Shown: positions 40,337 to 48,797 of the stretch, one piece after another | How positions within the stretch are numbered: position 1 is the stretch's first letter | Layout: every line of letters starts with the position of its first letter | Source of the DNA: Clostridiales bacterium UBA5888 | GTDB lineage: Bacteria; Bacillota; Clostridia; Oscillospirales; Oscillospiraceae | Assembly (NCBI GenBank): GCA_002431965.1 | Contig: DJEW01000011.1 | Span: 1 to 49,701 of the forward strand | DNA length: 49,701 nucleotides | Direction of reading: 5' to 3' | The notes under the pieces: generated by a model | Told to the model about the DNA's origin: nothing | What the model saw: only the letters and a program-made list of their open reading frames with translations | Databases searched by the model: none | Translations under genes and position numbers: made by a program

Positions 40337-41188
40337 CTATGCCGCCGTGTTAGTCAGCGCAAGGTAGATGCACGCGCCGACGCGGATGCGATCAAAATTC
40401 ATGCCGGGGTTGAGAAATTCCAGCATCGACCTGGATGAGCTGTAGTTCAGCCCGTATGCGGCACATATCCCCGTCACGGTATCGCCGGAGACTATCCTGT
40501 GCTCCACCACGGTGTACACCGGCGCGTCCGCGCTCGTTACGGGCAGGAGAAGGCTCTGCCCCGCGCGTATTTTGTTGAGGTTGGAGAGCTTGTTGAGCTT
40601 GAGGATCTGAGAGGAGAACGTGTTGTAATTGAGCCCCATGGCGTTATATATGCCGGTGAGCGTCTCCCCTCTTTGTATGGTGTGGCGGACGATGTAATAT
40701 TTCACGGTGTCGCCCGCGGCAAGCGTGACGGATGAGCCGGCGCTTGCCGTGCCTGTTCCGGCAGGCGCGGTGACGGTGTTCCAATAGGAGGGGTAGACCG
40801 CGTCGCGCCAGGTCGGCTGAGCGGCTGCCGCGCCCGAGCCTGCGACAGTTGTTCCCGGGACGAGCGTGCCGGAGGATGCGCCAGTGCCTGTCGCGGCGAA
40901 GGACTGCGTGAGATATGCCGCGCGCTCGTTCGATGCAGGCAGATACAGCACGCGCCCCACGGCGATCCTGTCGAGCTGGGCGTCCGTTGTGAAGCCGTTG
41001 AGCGTTTTTATGATGCCCTTATAGGTGTAAAAGTCCACACCGAGCTTCTGACATATGCCGAGAAGAGAGTCGCCGCTTGCTGCCGTGACGGAAACCACGT
41101 CGCCCTCAGCGGCGGCGGTCACGCCCGGCACGGTGAGCATCGCGCAGCACAGCAGCGCGCATATAAGCATCCTGGTCAGCTTTTTCAT
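40337..41188 (-). CDS. Secreted protein with three LysM domains
   Basis: A 283-residue protein with a Sec signal peptide (1-26, cut near VTAAA) and three LysM-like modules: about 30-83 (SGDSLLGICQKLGVDFYTYK...RVLYLPA), 163-216 (TIQRGETLTGIYNAMGLNYNTF...SLLLPV) and 223-277 (IVSGDTVTGICAAYGLNYSS...CIYLAL). LysM binds peptidoglycan N-acetylglucosamine, so the protein should sit in the cell wall. Modules are joined by a Gly/Thr/Ser/Ala-rich linker (95-160). No catalytic domain is present, so it is a wall-binding or coat-type protein. Confidence 0.9.
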   Translation of the reverse strand: MKKLTRMLICALLCCAMLTVPGVTAAAEGDVVSVTAASGDSLLGICQKLGVDFYTYKGIIKTLNGFTTDAQLDRIAVGRVLYLPASNERAAYLTQSFAATGTGASSGTLVPGTTVAGSGAAAAQPTWRDAVYPSYWNTVTAPAGTGTASAGSSVTLAAGDTVKYYIVRHTIQRGETLTGIYNAMGLNYNTFSSQILKLNKLSNLNKIRAGQSLLLPVTSADAPVYTVVEHRIVSGDTVTGICAAYGLNYSSSRSMLEFLNPGMNFDRIRVGACIYLALTNTAA

Positions 41189-41384
41189 CGTCCTATCCCC
41201 CAGACAGCCTGATTCATCAGATAATATGCGGTCTCCGCGCCTTTTAACAGCTGACAGATGACCGGGTGGAAAAGATTATCCAGTAAACATAATACAGTTT
41301 ACAACATATCCTGCCATGATGCAAGTCCTTTTTACACGTTTTGGGGAATATTTTGGGGGGATGAGAGAAGAAAAACATAAAAAG

Positions 41385-41419
41385 CCTCTCCCCGCAAGGC
41401 TTTCCCTTGCGGGGAGAGG
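41385..41419 (-). terminator. Terminator of the solute-binding lipoprotein gene
   Basis: CCTCTCCCCGCAAGG (41385-41399), 5-base loop, CCTTGCGGGGAGAGG (41405-41419); on the minus strand T-rich sequence follows. A weak relative of the dispersed repeat (GCGGCGCTGCTTAA, 41458-41471) overlaps the gene's stop. Confidence 0.85.
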
Positions 41420-41467
41420 TCAGCTCCATGGCGGACATGAAAGCAGTAATCCGCTGCGCGGCGCTGC

Positions 41468-43318
41468 TTAACCATACTGCTCAGAGACATAGATGGCGGC
41501 CTTTGACTGGATGCTCTTGACAACGTCATCCAACGCCCTGTCTCCGTTCAGATACCCTTCCGCAGATGAGATTATAATGTCACGTATTGCAGCGTCATCA
41601 TAAACTGCCGCATACTTTGTTCTGCTGACCAGATCGCAGAACGTTTGCCAGTCTTCGCCGCTCTTGCTGCCCTCGGCGGCTTTTTCCAGCGCTGACATGA
41701 TGACGGGCAGCGACATCCCCGTGCCTGCGATCTTCATCTGGTTTTCCATGGAGAGCCTTTGATTTATAAACGCCCAAGCGCCTTCTTTGTTCTGGCTGCT
41801 TTTTGGAATGGCCATGGATACGCAGTTTGTAAGAAAACCCGAGTTCGGAAACTCATAGTAATTGAATCCGCAGACGCCGTCGGGAAATCCGAGAAATACA
41901 AGATCGTCGCCGATATAGTCCCGCAGATCTTTATAGTTTGTGTTGACCAGCGGATACGGATACAGCATGACGCCGTATTCGGAATAACCGGCGCTTTCCG
42001 CGCCGCCAGAGTCATTGCCGAATAGATTCACCGCCATGAGCAGGTCGGCGAATTTCTGACTGTCAAATGTGCAGACGGCGTTATTTTTGTCAACAAACGA
42101 TTCCGCCCCAATGTTGGCTGCCCAGCGCAGAAGATCCGCCTTTGTCATGCGCGGATCAAACAGCGAGCACGGCTCGGTGCTGCTTGAAATAATCTCCGGA
42201 CAATCATTCAGGGTCAGATCAGTCCTTTCCCCAACGTATGCTTTCCTTGAGGCAAAGGTGTTGACGGATGCCTGATCCCATAGCTGGTGCAGCTCTCCGT
42301 TGATTGTCATGCTCTCAAGGAGATTCGGCAAAAAGGATTCTCTGCCGAGGGAATCACTTGCGTCTATGTATGGCAGCAAATCCTCATAATAATCGGAGGA
42401 GGTGTCAATGCAGTCGGAAAACAGGACGAGATCGTAAGTTTTCCCTGCCGACAGCTCAGTTATAAACTGACTCGAATTTTCTTCGTCAAAAGAAGTGGCA
42501 ACATATGTATACCCCAGATACTTGCTGTTTGCGTCTGCAATTACAGCCTCATCAATTCCGATTAGCGCGACGGAGACAGTATCGGTTTGCTCATACGGCA
42601 CGGCTTCGTTTCCGATAACAGTCAGGATTCCGGCGGGAATGAGAAGATATGAATCATCCGACAGCCTGCATACTTCCCCTATATCGTAGTCGGGGATAAA
42701 CTCATAATTCCATTGCAGCAGTTCGGTCACACTGTCGTTTGCAAAGTCAACCAACAGAAGTTCTTTGCTCTGAACGCTTATGTATTCGCCTGCCAGCCCC
42801 TGACAGGACGCCCAGCTCCCTCCGTTGATCTCCGTATATTTCTCATAGTCAACCGTGGGGTCATACGGATTTGACAGCTTCAGCTCGGATATACCGGGCG
42901 AGCTTTTGTCCACAAGATAGTATGGGCTTGTTGAATCAACAACTTTTTTGAGAACAGAAAGCACTATGCCGTCGCTGCACAGGGAAGCGCTTGTCAATTC
43001 CCTGCCGTCAAGGTCGATTTCTTCATATGTGCCGTCAGACCAATTGACCTTTGCCGCAGACCCATTACTTGACAGCACAAGATTTGACTTGTCCTCGACG
43101 GTCAGCGAAAGGCGGCTTGAGATCCCGGAAACCGTGTAGCCGCCCGGAAACGGGTAATACGCTTCTCTGTATTGCCGGAGCATCGTGCCGGACGCGGGAG
43201 CTTCCGTAAGGTTGGATGCTGTGAATGCGTCACTTTTGTCCTTGCTCTTGTCGCTGCCGCAGGCGGTCAATGAAAGCAGCATAAACGCAGCTGACAGCAG
43301 TGCAATAACACGTTTCAT
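41468..43318 (-). CDS. Two-part extracellular solute-binding-type lipoprotein
   Basis: The 616-residue protein has a lipoprotein signal peptide (lipobox SLTACG, Cys20), then about 240 residues of beta-rich repeats (YYLVDKSSPGISELKL..., EYISVQSKELLLVDF...) that look like a propeller or sensor domain, followed by a periplasmic-binding-protein-like domain (about 245-600) with family-1-type features: YDLVLFSDCIDTS, LPNLLESMTINGELHQL, and a C-terminal SMAIPKSSQNKEGAWAFI. Solute-binding domains of this type usually feed ABC sugar importers, but no permease or ATPase gene is adjacent, and the extra N-terminal domain is not standard. It may act as an orphan receptor. GGAGGG precedes the start. Confidence 0.82.
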   Translation of the reverse strand: MKRVIALLSAAFMLLSLTACGSDKSKDKSDAFTASNLTEAPASGTMLRQYREAYYPFPGGYTVSGISSRLSLTVEDKSNLVLSSNGSAAKVNWSDGTYEEIDLDGRELTSASLCSDGIVLSVLKKVVDSTSPYYLVDKSSPGISELKLSNPYDPTVDYEKYTEINGGSWASCQGLAGEYISVQSKELLLVDFANDSVTELLQWNYEFIPDYDIGEVCRLSDDSYLLIPAGILTVIGNEAVPYEQTDTVSVALIGIDEAVIADANSKYLGYTYVATSFDEENSSQFITELSAGKTYDLVLFSDCIDTSSDYYEDLLPYIDASDSLGRESFLPNLLESMTINGELHQLWDQASVNTFASRKAYVGERTDLTLNDCPEIISSSTEPCSLFDPRMTKADLLRWAANIGAESFVDKNNAVCTFDSQKFADLLMAVNLFGNDSGGAESAGYSEYGVMLYPYPLVNTNYKDLRDYIGDDLVFLGFPDGVCGFNYYEFPNSGFLTNCVSMAIPKSSQNKEGAWAFINQRLSMENQMKIAGTGMSLPVIMSALEKAAEGSKSGEDWQTFCDLVSRTKYAAVYDDAAIRDIIISSAEGYLNGDRALDDVVKSIQSKAAIYVSEQYG

Positions 43319-43403
43319 TTTTCCCTCCGTTCAGAAATGTTTTTGCGTGTAGAAGCCCATATACAGTGTTCCTGGTCAAGTTATCTGATTGAACATCCGA
43401 AAT

Positions 43404-43423
43404 GATATATTCCAATATATATC
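43404..43423. promoter_or_regulatory. AT-rich inverted repeat in the divergent gap
   Basis: GATATAT (43404-43410), 6 bases, ATATATC (43417-43423), beside a TTGACG on the minus strand (43429-43424). Candidate operator for the lipoprotein gene; the BlaI protein encoded on the other side is a possible binder, though its consensus (TACA/TGTA) is not matched. Confidence 0.35.
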
Positions 43424-43482
43424 GTCAACACAAATATACACTAATATTTGATGAATGTCAACAGCTCTTTGCGAAAAAACAC

Positions 43483-43511
43483 TTGCAATTAAAAGAAAGT
43501 TATAATAAAAT
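43483..43511 (+). promoter_or_regulatory. Promoter of the BlaI-M56 operon
   Basis: TTGCAA (43483-43488), 17 bases, TAAAAT (43506-43511). Confidence 0.55.
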
Positions 43512-43565
43512 TATATCAAAGACAAATAACTATATTTTTATACACAATGAGGTAATGGTGCAAAA

Positions 43566-43943
43566 ATGGAACTGACAAAAATTGAGCTTGAGGTAATGAA
43601 CGTCCTGTGGAACGCGGAGAGACCGCTGGCTAAGAGCGAGATCGCAAAACTGTGCACAAATAAAACATGGAAGGACAGCTACACGCATCTGCTCATAACG
43701 GGGCTTTTGAAAAAGGGAGCGTTGAGAGAAAACGGCGTGGTCAAGGTCGGAAGGGCGTGGGCGAGCGCATATGAAGCCAACATTTCGTGCGAGGAATACT
43801 ATGCCGAGAATGTTTTTGCCGGCAGTCCGGCAGAGGTTCTGCCAATGATATTCCACGCGCTTATCCGCAGCGATAATGTCAGCCCGGAGATAATAGACGA
43901 ACTTGAAGAAATGCTCGAAAAACGCAGGGAAGACATTATCTGA
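43566..43943 (+). CDS. BlaI/MecI-family repressor
   Basis: A 125-residue protein with the Penicillinase_R winged helix: LTKIELEVMNVLWNAERPLAK, the recognition segment KTWKDSYTHLLITGLLKKGAL and the wing KVGRAWASAYEANIS, followed by dimer helices (90-125). Such repressors are inactivated when a partner BlaR1-type membrane protease cleaves them. The next gene, 6 bases on, is such an M56 protease, but it is broken by a frameshift, so the signalling pair may be off. There is no beta-lactamase gene in the window. Confidence 0.9.
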   Translation: MELTKIELEVMNVLWNAERPLAKSEIAKLCTNKTWKDSYTHLLITGLLKKGALRENGVVKVGRAWASAYEANISCEEYYAENVFAGSPAEVLPMIFHALIRSDNVSPEIIDELEEMLEKRREDII

Positions 43944-43949
43944 CGCCTG

Positions 43950-45054
43950 ATGATAAGTATATATTCACTAGCCAGCGCGATCGTTTTCTATAACCTCGGC
44001 ATGCTGCTTCTCTATGTGCTCATCCGCAGGGAGGGCTTTATAACGCAGTATACCGTTCCCGCACTCAGCCTTACGGCGGTGCTGAGTATTGTGCGCCTGC
44101 TTCTGCCGCTGGATTTTCACTTTTCTTATGTGATCGGATCGGCATATGCTTTTCCGTGGCTTGTAAACGCGCTGGAGTATAAAACCGCTTCTCTGCCGAT
44201 CTCAGCCGGCATGATGCTGCTGGGGATATGGCTTGGCGGCACGCTGTGGTACATATTCAAAGCCGCCCGTGCGGAGGTATGCGCGTACAGGGTGCGTCGG
44301 GGGTATACCTGCACCGGGAGTGAACAGGTAGAACGCGCCTTGGCGGACTTCACCGGGAAATACCGCGTCCGGCTGTCGCCGGATGTGAACGAGCCGTACA
44401 CCGCCGGTATTTTCCGCCCGGAGATACTTTTGCCCGATATAAGTTACAGCGATGAAGAGCTGCACTTTGTTCTCGCACACGAGATACAGCATATCAAGTC
44501 GAGGGATAACCTGAAAAAGCTGTTTTTCATCGCGGCGGAGGCGCTTTTCTGGTGGAATCCGCTGTCGCACGTATACGTGAACGAATACGAAATGCTGGCG
44601 GAGCTGGAGTGTGACCGCCGGGTGACGGATGGGATGGACAGCGACACGCTGAAGGCGTACCTCGGGCGCGATACTGTCCGTGATGAGACGATTAAAACCG
44701 GACGCCGGCGGCAGACGCACGGCGGTGGCGTCATCCTTTGCGCAGACGTACAGCGTGAAGCGGCGGTTCGCCGTGCTGCTCGACAGGCGCAAGCGCAGGT
44801 CGAGATGCAGCCGGATGGCGGTATATGCCTTACTGCTGGCGTTGTTTCTGGCTTCGTATCTGGTTATCTGGCAGCCTGACACCCCACCGCCTGCGGTGGA
44901 TGATGGGATTACGATGGTGATAAATGAGGACAATTCATATCTTGTACGGGACGGGGAAGTATACCATCTGATTTTCAATGGGTATGAATTAGAGACTGTG
45001 ACAAAAGACGACTTGATTTCTGAACCGTTAAATGAGTTAAAAATAATAAACTGA
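43950..45054 (+). pseudogene. BlaR1-like M56 membrane metallopeptidase, frameshifted
   Basis: The first frame (43950 on) gives three membrane spans and the zinc-protease motif LAHEIQH (177-181) with downstream ELECDRRV, typical of M56/BlaR1. After KAYL the similarity leaves this frame: the true continuation, GAILSVMRRLKPDAGG...SSFAQTYSVKRRFAVLLD, then a membrane span (ALLLALFLASYLVIW) and a short outer tail, lies in the next frame to 45054. Dropping one G from GGG at 44664-44666 joins them as YLGAILSV. Without that, translation runs out of frame to 44879. Combined length about 367 residues; the protein lacks the penicillin-binding sensor domain of true BlaR1. It may be a real mutation or a sequencing error. 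Confidence 0.82.
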
Positions 45055-45070
45055 ACAGGAGAAAACAACT

Positions 45071-45310
45071 ATGAAAAAGCTCATCTCACTAATGCTTGCA
45101 GTCATTCTGTGTCTCAGTCTTTCCGCGACCGCTTTTGCGGACTATGCGGTCTTTGCCGGCAGTGGGGAATCCGGAGGCGCGTCCGTCCAGCGTGCGGAGC
45201 AGACAAAATGGGTATTTCGCACGTATAATGGGAACATCGAAAAACGACTATGGTCGATAACTTACGGCAAGTGGCTGACGGATTGGATATATGTCGGCCC
45301 AGCTCCTTAA
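45071..45310 (+). CDS. Small secreted protein with aromatic C-terminus
   Basis: A 79-residue protein with AGGAGA before the ATG and a clear signal peptide (MKKLISLMLAVILCLSLSATAFA, cut near residue 23). The mature 55 residues end with KWVFRTYNGNIEKRLWSITY and GKWLTDWIYVG, a tryptophan/tyrosine-rich pattern that recurs in small secreted proteins of gut Clostridia as I remember it, without a known role. It follows the frameshifted M56 gene by 16 bases, so it is probably the third gene of the BlaI operon and a possible substrate, signal or effector of it. Confidence 0.75.
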   Translation: MKKLISLMLAVILCLSLSATAFADYAVFAGSGESGGASVQRAEQTKWVFRTYNGNIEKRLWSITYGKWLTDWIYVGPAP

Positions 45311-45624
45311 AAGCTGATCACAACTTAAAATAAATAAGTTTGGTCATTTTTCTTCACTTTTTTCTCTCTCCACAAACACACAGGCGCAGACGATTGCTCG
45401 TCTGCGCCTGTGCGCTATTATACAGTGATTGAATTACCTCAGCTCGGGGTAGAAACGCAGCAGTATCTTTCGTGCGGCGCTTAAAAGGCATACATAAAGA
45501 ATGCACTCGCCGGAGTCAGGTATACGGAGATCTGATACAAAAGTGTAGTACAAAAAACCAGACCAAAGCCCCTAAACCTGCCGTGTAGTAAAGCGCTCAG
45601 AAAACAGAGCGAGGCTTAATGAGC
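45311..45624. other. 314-base intergenic stretch with a perfect hairpin
   Basis: Between the small secreted protein and the cupin stop. It holds the hairpin CACAGGCGCAGACGA (45379-45393), TTGC, TCGTCTGCGCCTGTG (45398-45412), a perfect 15-bp stem that is probably a terminator, although no T-run follows. I see no gene, repeat copy or promoter pair in the rest (45420-45624). Confidence 0.6.
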
Positions 45625-45978
45625 TTAGCAGTAGAGGATCAATGCGATGAGCTCAAGCGGCTCGCCGCCGGTGTTTTTCAGGCTGTGCCCCTCGCCGTCG
45701 CCGACGAAGGTGACATTGCCTGGTCCGACCTCAACGACCGTGCCGTTGTCGGAGTACTCGCCGTGCCCGCGGAGGATATAGTACGTCTCTCCGTCGCCGT
45801 GGTGGACGTGCCAGCCGATCTCTGCGTCGACGGGGAGAACAGTGTGCGAGAAGAGACGACCCTTGCCGTACATTTCGTCCGCGCCGGAGAGTATCGGGTG
45901 AACCTCGCCCTCGCCCGCGCCGTCGAAAAACTTCTTATGCACGGGGGGGATCTCGTCTTTACGTCTGACAAATGACAT
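45625..45978 (-). CDS. Small cupin-domain protein
   Basis: The ATG at 45978 gives a 117-residue single-domain cupin. The two cupin boxes are clear: HVHHGDGETYYILRGHGEY (metal ligands His, His, Glu, with further Gly) and the later GEGHSLKNTGGEPLELIAL (His). Such proteins bind a metal ion and a small ligand, and may be isomerases, dioxygenases or sensors. The start has only a weak GGGGGCGG site. It follows the LUD gene by 17 bases and is probably co-transcribed with it. Function not assigned. Confidence 0.88.
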   Translation of the reverse strand: MSFVRRKDEIPPVHKKFFDGAGEGEVHPILSGADEMYGKGRLFSHTVLPVDAEIGWHVHHGDGETYYILRGHGEYSDNGTVVEVGPGNVTFVGDGEGHSLKNTGGEPLELIALILYC

Positions 45979-45995
45979 GCTTTTCCGCCCCCCTG

Positions 45996-46586
45996 TCAAA
46001 AGCCGAGCTCTTCGCCGATGAGAACGACCTCGGTCTCCATGCCCTTCATGGGGCACCACAGCACAGTCAGCGCGTTGCAGATGCGCTGGGGCGAGCGGCA
46101 GTCGTGGCACTTGCCGTCAAGCTTGCAGGGGGCCTTTATGTCGAAGCGGGCGGCGTTTTTGACCGCAGCGACACCGCGCGCACGCTCGAGCGCGGAGGCA
46201 AAGTCCGGGCAGAGCTTATTCGTGCCGGCGATGATGAACACCTTTTTGTGCCCGTACACCGTCGCGGCGATGCGGTTGCCCGTGCCGTCAATATTGAGGA
46301 TCTCGCCGTCCTCGGAAATGGCGTTTGCGCTGCAAATGTAGTAATCCGTGGTGAGCGCGGCAGTGAGCGTGTCCTTCCCAGGCTTGAGCCAGTGCCACTC
46401 GACGTCGTTGTCCGCCGTGAGCATCTGCCCCAGACCGAGCGTCTCAACGGTCTTGCTGCCGCCGATGCCGACGGAGCTGTGATGTATCTGCCCGGCGACA
46501 TACTCCGCCGCCTCGCTGCCGGACGCGAAATACTTCACGCCGAAGCCGCGGTCTTCAAGATTTTTCATTGTTTTTTCAATATCCAT
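45996..46586 (-). CDS. LUD-domain protein (lactate utilisation LutC/YkgG-like)
   Basis: The ATG at 46586 follows GGAGGTG; a longer frame upstream is not translated. The 196-residue protein begins MDIEKTMKNLEDRGFGVKYF and has the LUD pattern: VGIGGSKTVETLGL, DYYICSANAISEDGEILNIDGTGNR and KVFIIAGTNKLCPDFASALER. The C-terminal half carries a cysteine series C-x5-C-x2-C-x6-C-x7-C (PCKLDGKCHDC...), which looks like an iron-sulfur or zinc site. Classic LutABC genes are not present. The Clostridial stand-alone form has no proven role. It is divergent from an iron-type alcohol dehydrogenase gene. Confidence 0.88.
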   Translation of the reverse strand: MDIEKTMKNLEDRGFGVKYFASGSEAAEYVAGQIHHSSVGIGGSKTVETLGLGQMLTADNDVEWHWLKPGKDTLTAALTTDYYICSANAISEDGEILNIDGTGNRIAATVYGHKKVFIIAGTNKLCPDFASALERARGVAAVKNAARFDIKAPCKLDGKCHDCRSPQRICNALTVLWCPMKGMETEVVLIGEELGF

Positions 46587-46625
46587 TGCTGCACCTCCGT
46601 ATAAAATGTTTGTACCGACAGCATG

Positions 46626-46654
46626 ATTATACATGATTTTCTGCACTATTTCAA
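46626..46654 (-). promoter_or_regulatory. Promoter of the LUD-cupin operon
   Basis: On the minus strand TTGAAA (46654-46649), 17 bases, TATAAT (46631-46626). Confidence 0.78.
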
Positions 46655-46668
46655 TCGGGCATTTGCTC

Positions 46669-46697
46669 TTGACTTCGGCGGAAATAGTATATAAAAT
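46669..46697 (+). promoter_or_regulatory. Promoter of the alcohol dehydrogenase operon
   Basis: TTGACT (46669-46674), 17 bases, TAAAAT (46692-46697). It lies 14 bases from the divergent LUD promoter, so the two may compete or share regulation. Confidence 0.72.
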
Positions 46698-46746
46698 ATA
46701 GAAAACAGACACTTTGTTATTCTCTGTAAAAAGGAGCACGGCACAT

Positions 46747-47967
46747 ATGAACGCGACCACAAAAAACGAACTGACGAAAATCGGCTGCCGCGCGTTTCAG
46801 GCGGGGCTGAATATCGGCGCGCGCGCCCTCTATTGGCGCAAGCCCATCACCGTCACGGGGGAGGGCTGCGCCGCGAAGATACCGGAGATCATGAAGCGCG
46901 AGGGCGTGAAGCGCGTGATGGTCGTGACGGGGCGGCACGTGGGGAAGAGCATCGCGCCGGGGATAATCGCGGCGCTGCGCGCGGCGGGCGTGGACTGCGT
47001 CCACTTCTCCGAGGTCGAGGCGAACCCGACCACCGCGATAGTTGACAGGATAGCATGGCAGTACCGGCTCAACGCCTGCGACGGTCTTCTTGCAATCGGC
47101 GGCGGCTCGCCGATAGACGCGGCGAAGGCTGCGGCGGCGCTCATCGCACGCCCGGACAGGACGCTTGCGCAGATGGCGGGGCTGTTCCGCGTGCTGCGGC
47201 GGCTGCCGGTGCTCGTCGCCGTGCCGACGACTGCCGGCACCGGGTCGGAAACGACGATCGCCGCGGTCATCACCGACGCCGCGACGCACCACAAGTACGC
47301 CGTGATGGACATCTGCCTTGTGCCGAAGTACGCGGTGCTAGACCCCGTGCTCACGCGCGATCTGCCGCCCAAATCCACCGCGACCACGGGCATGGACGCG
47401 CTGACCCACGCGGTCGAGGCGTATCTGTGCTGGACCAACCGCACAAAAGAGGTTGACCGCGACGCGGAGGAGGCGACCGTCACCATCTTCAAGTACCTTG
47501 AGCGCGCCTACCGCGACGGCAGCGACATGGAGGCGCGCGACAATATGCTGATGGCGGCGTTCAAGGCGGGCTTTGCGTTCACGCGCGCGGGCGTGGGAAA
47601 TGTGCACGCCATCGCGCACACGCTCGGCGGGCTGTACAACGTGCCGCACGGGCTGGCGAACGCCGTCATACTGCCGATAGTGCTGGAGGATTACGGCGCT
47701 GCGGTGTATCCGCGGCTTGCCAGACTGGCGGAGCTTACCGGCGTCGGCACGGCGGGCAGCGACGGGGACAAGGCAAAGGCGTTCATCGCCGAGATATACG
47801 CCATGAACGCGCGCATGGGCATTCCCCGCACCCTTGACTGCATCCGCGAGGAGGACATACCGCAGATGGTAGAATGGGCGCTGGCGGAGGCGAACCCCAC
47901 CTATCCCGTGCCCGTTGTTTACACGCCTGAGCACTGCGCGCAGGTGATCAGAAAAATCATGACTTGA
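46747..47967 (+). CDS. Iron-containing (type III) alcohol dehydrogenase
   Basis: The ATG at 46747, 10 bases after AAGGAG, gives a 406-residue enzyme. It has the NAD-binding GGGSPIDAAKA, the PTTAGTGSE loop, the metal region TTGMDALTHAVEAYLC, and the second metal motif NVHAIAHTLGGLYNVPHGLANA with the iron-binding histidines. It would reduce aldehydes or oxidise alcohols/diols in fermentation. The first 40 residues (GCRAFQAGLNIGARAL) match the Clostridial butanol-dehydrogenase-like group. It is followed by a membrane XRE regulator 10 bases on, in the same operon. Exact substrate unknown. Confidence 0.95.
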   Translation: MNATTKNELTKIGCRAFQAGLNIGARALYWRKPITVTGEGCAAKIPEIMKREGVKRVMVVTGRHVGKSIAPGIIAALRAAGVDCVHFSEVEANPTTAIVDRIAWQYRLNACDGLLAIGGGSPIDAAKAAAALIARPDRTLAQMAGLFRVLRRLPVLVAVPTTAGTGSETTIAAVITDAATHHKYAVMDICLVPKYAVLDPVLTRDLPPKSTATTGMDALTHAVEAYLCWTNRTKEVDRDAEEATVTIFKYLERAYRDGSDMEARDNMLMAAFKAGFAFTRAGVGNVHAIAHTLGGLYNVPHGLANAVILPIVLEDYGAAVYPRLARLAELTGVGTAGSDGDKAKAFIAEIYAMNARMGIPRTLDCIREEDIPQMVEWALAEANPTYPVPVVYTPEHCAQVIRKIMT

Positions 47968-47977
47968 GGGCCGAAAA

Positions 47978-48625
47978 TTGCAACTGGATGAACTCAAGCT
48001 GGTGTCTGCCAGCAACATAATAAAGCTGCGCACCGGGGCGGGGCTGACGCAGGCGGAGCTTGGCGCGCGGCTGAACTACTCCGACAAGACCATATCAAAA
48101 TGGGAGCGCGGTGAGGCGATACCTGACGCATACGTCCTCACGCAGCTGGCGGAGATGTTCGGCGTGACGGTGGACTACCTTCTTTCATCGCACGATGCAT
48201 GGGAAGCGCCGGCGGACGGTGAAGATGGGGACGGGGAGACCGCGGCGGATGACGCGCCCGGCGCGCCGGGCTACAGCGTTGAGGTCATCATGGCGCTGAC
48301 GGTGGTGTCGATATGGACGGCGTGCATCGTTGCGTTCGTGGTGCTGTGGCTCGCGGCGGACATGATATGGTGGCGCATCTTCGCCATCGCGCTGCCGGTG
48401 TCGCTGCTTGTGCTGATGATACTGATGTGCGTTTTCAAAAAGGTGAAGAGCCTGCAATACGTCATCGCGGCGTTTGTGCTCTCCATCTTTGTGATGCTCT
48501 ACTTTCTCATACCCAACTACAAGCCGTGGCAGCTTTTCATCATCGCCGCTCCCGCTGTTGCCATAGTTTTTCTGGCGTGCAATATCCAGAAAAAGCCCGA
48601 AAAACGCAAAAAGTCAAAACAATAA
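47978..48625 (+). CDS. XRE-family regulator with C-terminal membrane segments
   Basis: Starts at TTG 47978, 8 bases after GAGGG. The 215-residue protein has an N-terminal HTH (about 12-70, NIIKLRTGAGLTQAELGARL, SDKTISKWERGE and FGVTVDYLL), an acidic linker (75-97, rich in D, G, E, A) and four hydrophobic spans (about 102-126, 131-151, 158-178, 185-202), ending in a Lys/Arg tail. It is thus a DNA-binding protein held in the membrane. It follows the alcohol dehydrogenase gene. A perfect inverted repeat just downstream (48633-48651) could be its target. Confidence 0.9.
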   Translation: MQLDELKLVSASNIIKLRTGAGLTQAELGARLNYSDKTISKWERGEAIPDAYVLTQLAEMFGVTVDYLLSSHDAWEAPADGEDGDGETAADDAPGAPGYSVEVIMALTVVSIWTACIVAFVVLWLAADMIWWRIFAIALPVSLLVLMILMCVFKKVKSLQYVIAAFVLSIFVMLYFLIPNYKPWQLFIIAAPAVAIVFLACNIQKKPEKRKKSKQ

Positions 48626-48632
48626 CTATATA

Positions 48633-48651
48633 ATTCTACATAGGGTAGAAT
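48633..48651. promoter_or_regulatory. Inverted repeat ATTCTAC-ATAGG-GTAGAAT
   Basis: A perfect 7-5-7 repeat just after the XRE gene and upstream of the second degV. Its half site GTAGAAT also occurs in the GGTAGA boxes beside the first degV (GGTAGAAT at 19012-19019). Confidence 0.5.
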
Positions 48652-48658
48652 GCACAGC

Positions 48659-48702
48659 GCCCGGGTAGAGCCGTGACGGGACGGCTCTACCCGGGCTTTT
48701 TT
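48659..48702 (+). terminator. Terminator of the alcohol dehydrogenase-XRE operon
   Basis: GCCCGGGTAGAGCCGT (48659-48674), 6-base loop, ACGGCTCTACCCGGGC (48681-48696), then TTTTTT (48697-48702). Perfect 16-bp stem. Confidence 0.93.
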
Positions 48703-48732
48703 CGCCGTAGAGCGAGGGGAGAGGGCAGTAGC

Positions 48733-48761
48733 TTGCAGCGCAGGAGCGCATGGGATATAAT
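48733..48761 (+). promoter_or_regulatory. Promoter of degV copy 2
   Basis: TTGCAG (48733-48738), 17 bases, TATAAT (48756-48761), 36 bases before the start. Confidence 0.72.
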
Positions 48762-48797
48762 TCATGCATAAACTGTGATACAAGAGGGGTAAATGCG

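Noticed and set aside
44680..45054. Separate 124-residue membrane protein gene
   Set aside because: It has no ribosome binding site and reads as the direct continuation of the M56 protease after a one-base shift, so it is better treated as part of a frameshifted gene.
45619..46604. Plus-strand frames opposite the cupin and LUD genes
   Set aside because: The minus-strand frames contain the cupin histidines and LUD motifs and share a good promoter; the plus frames show none.
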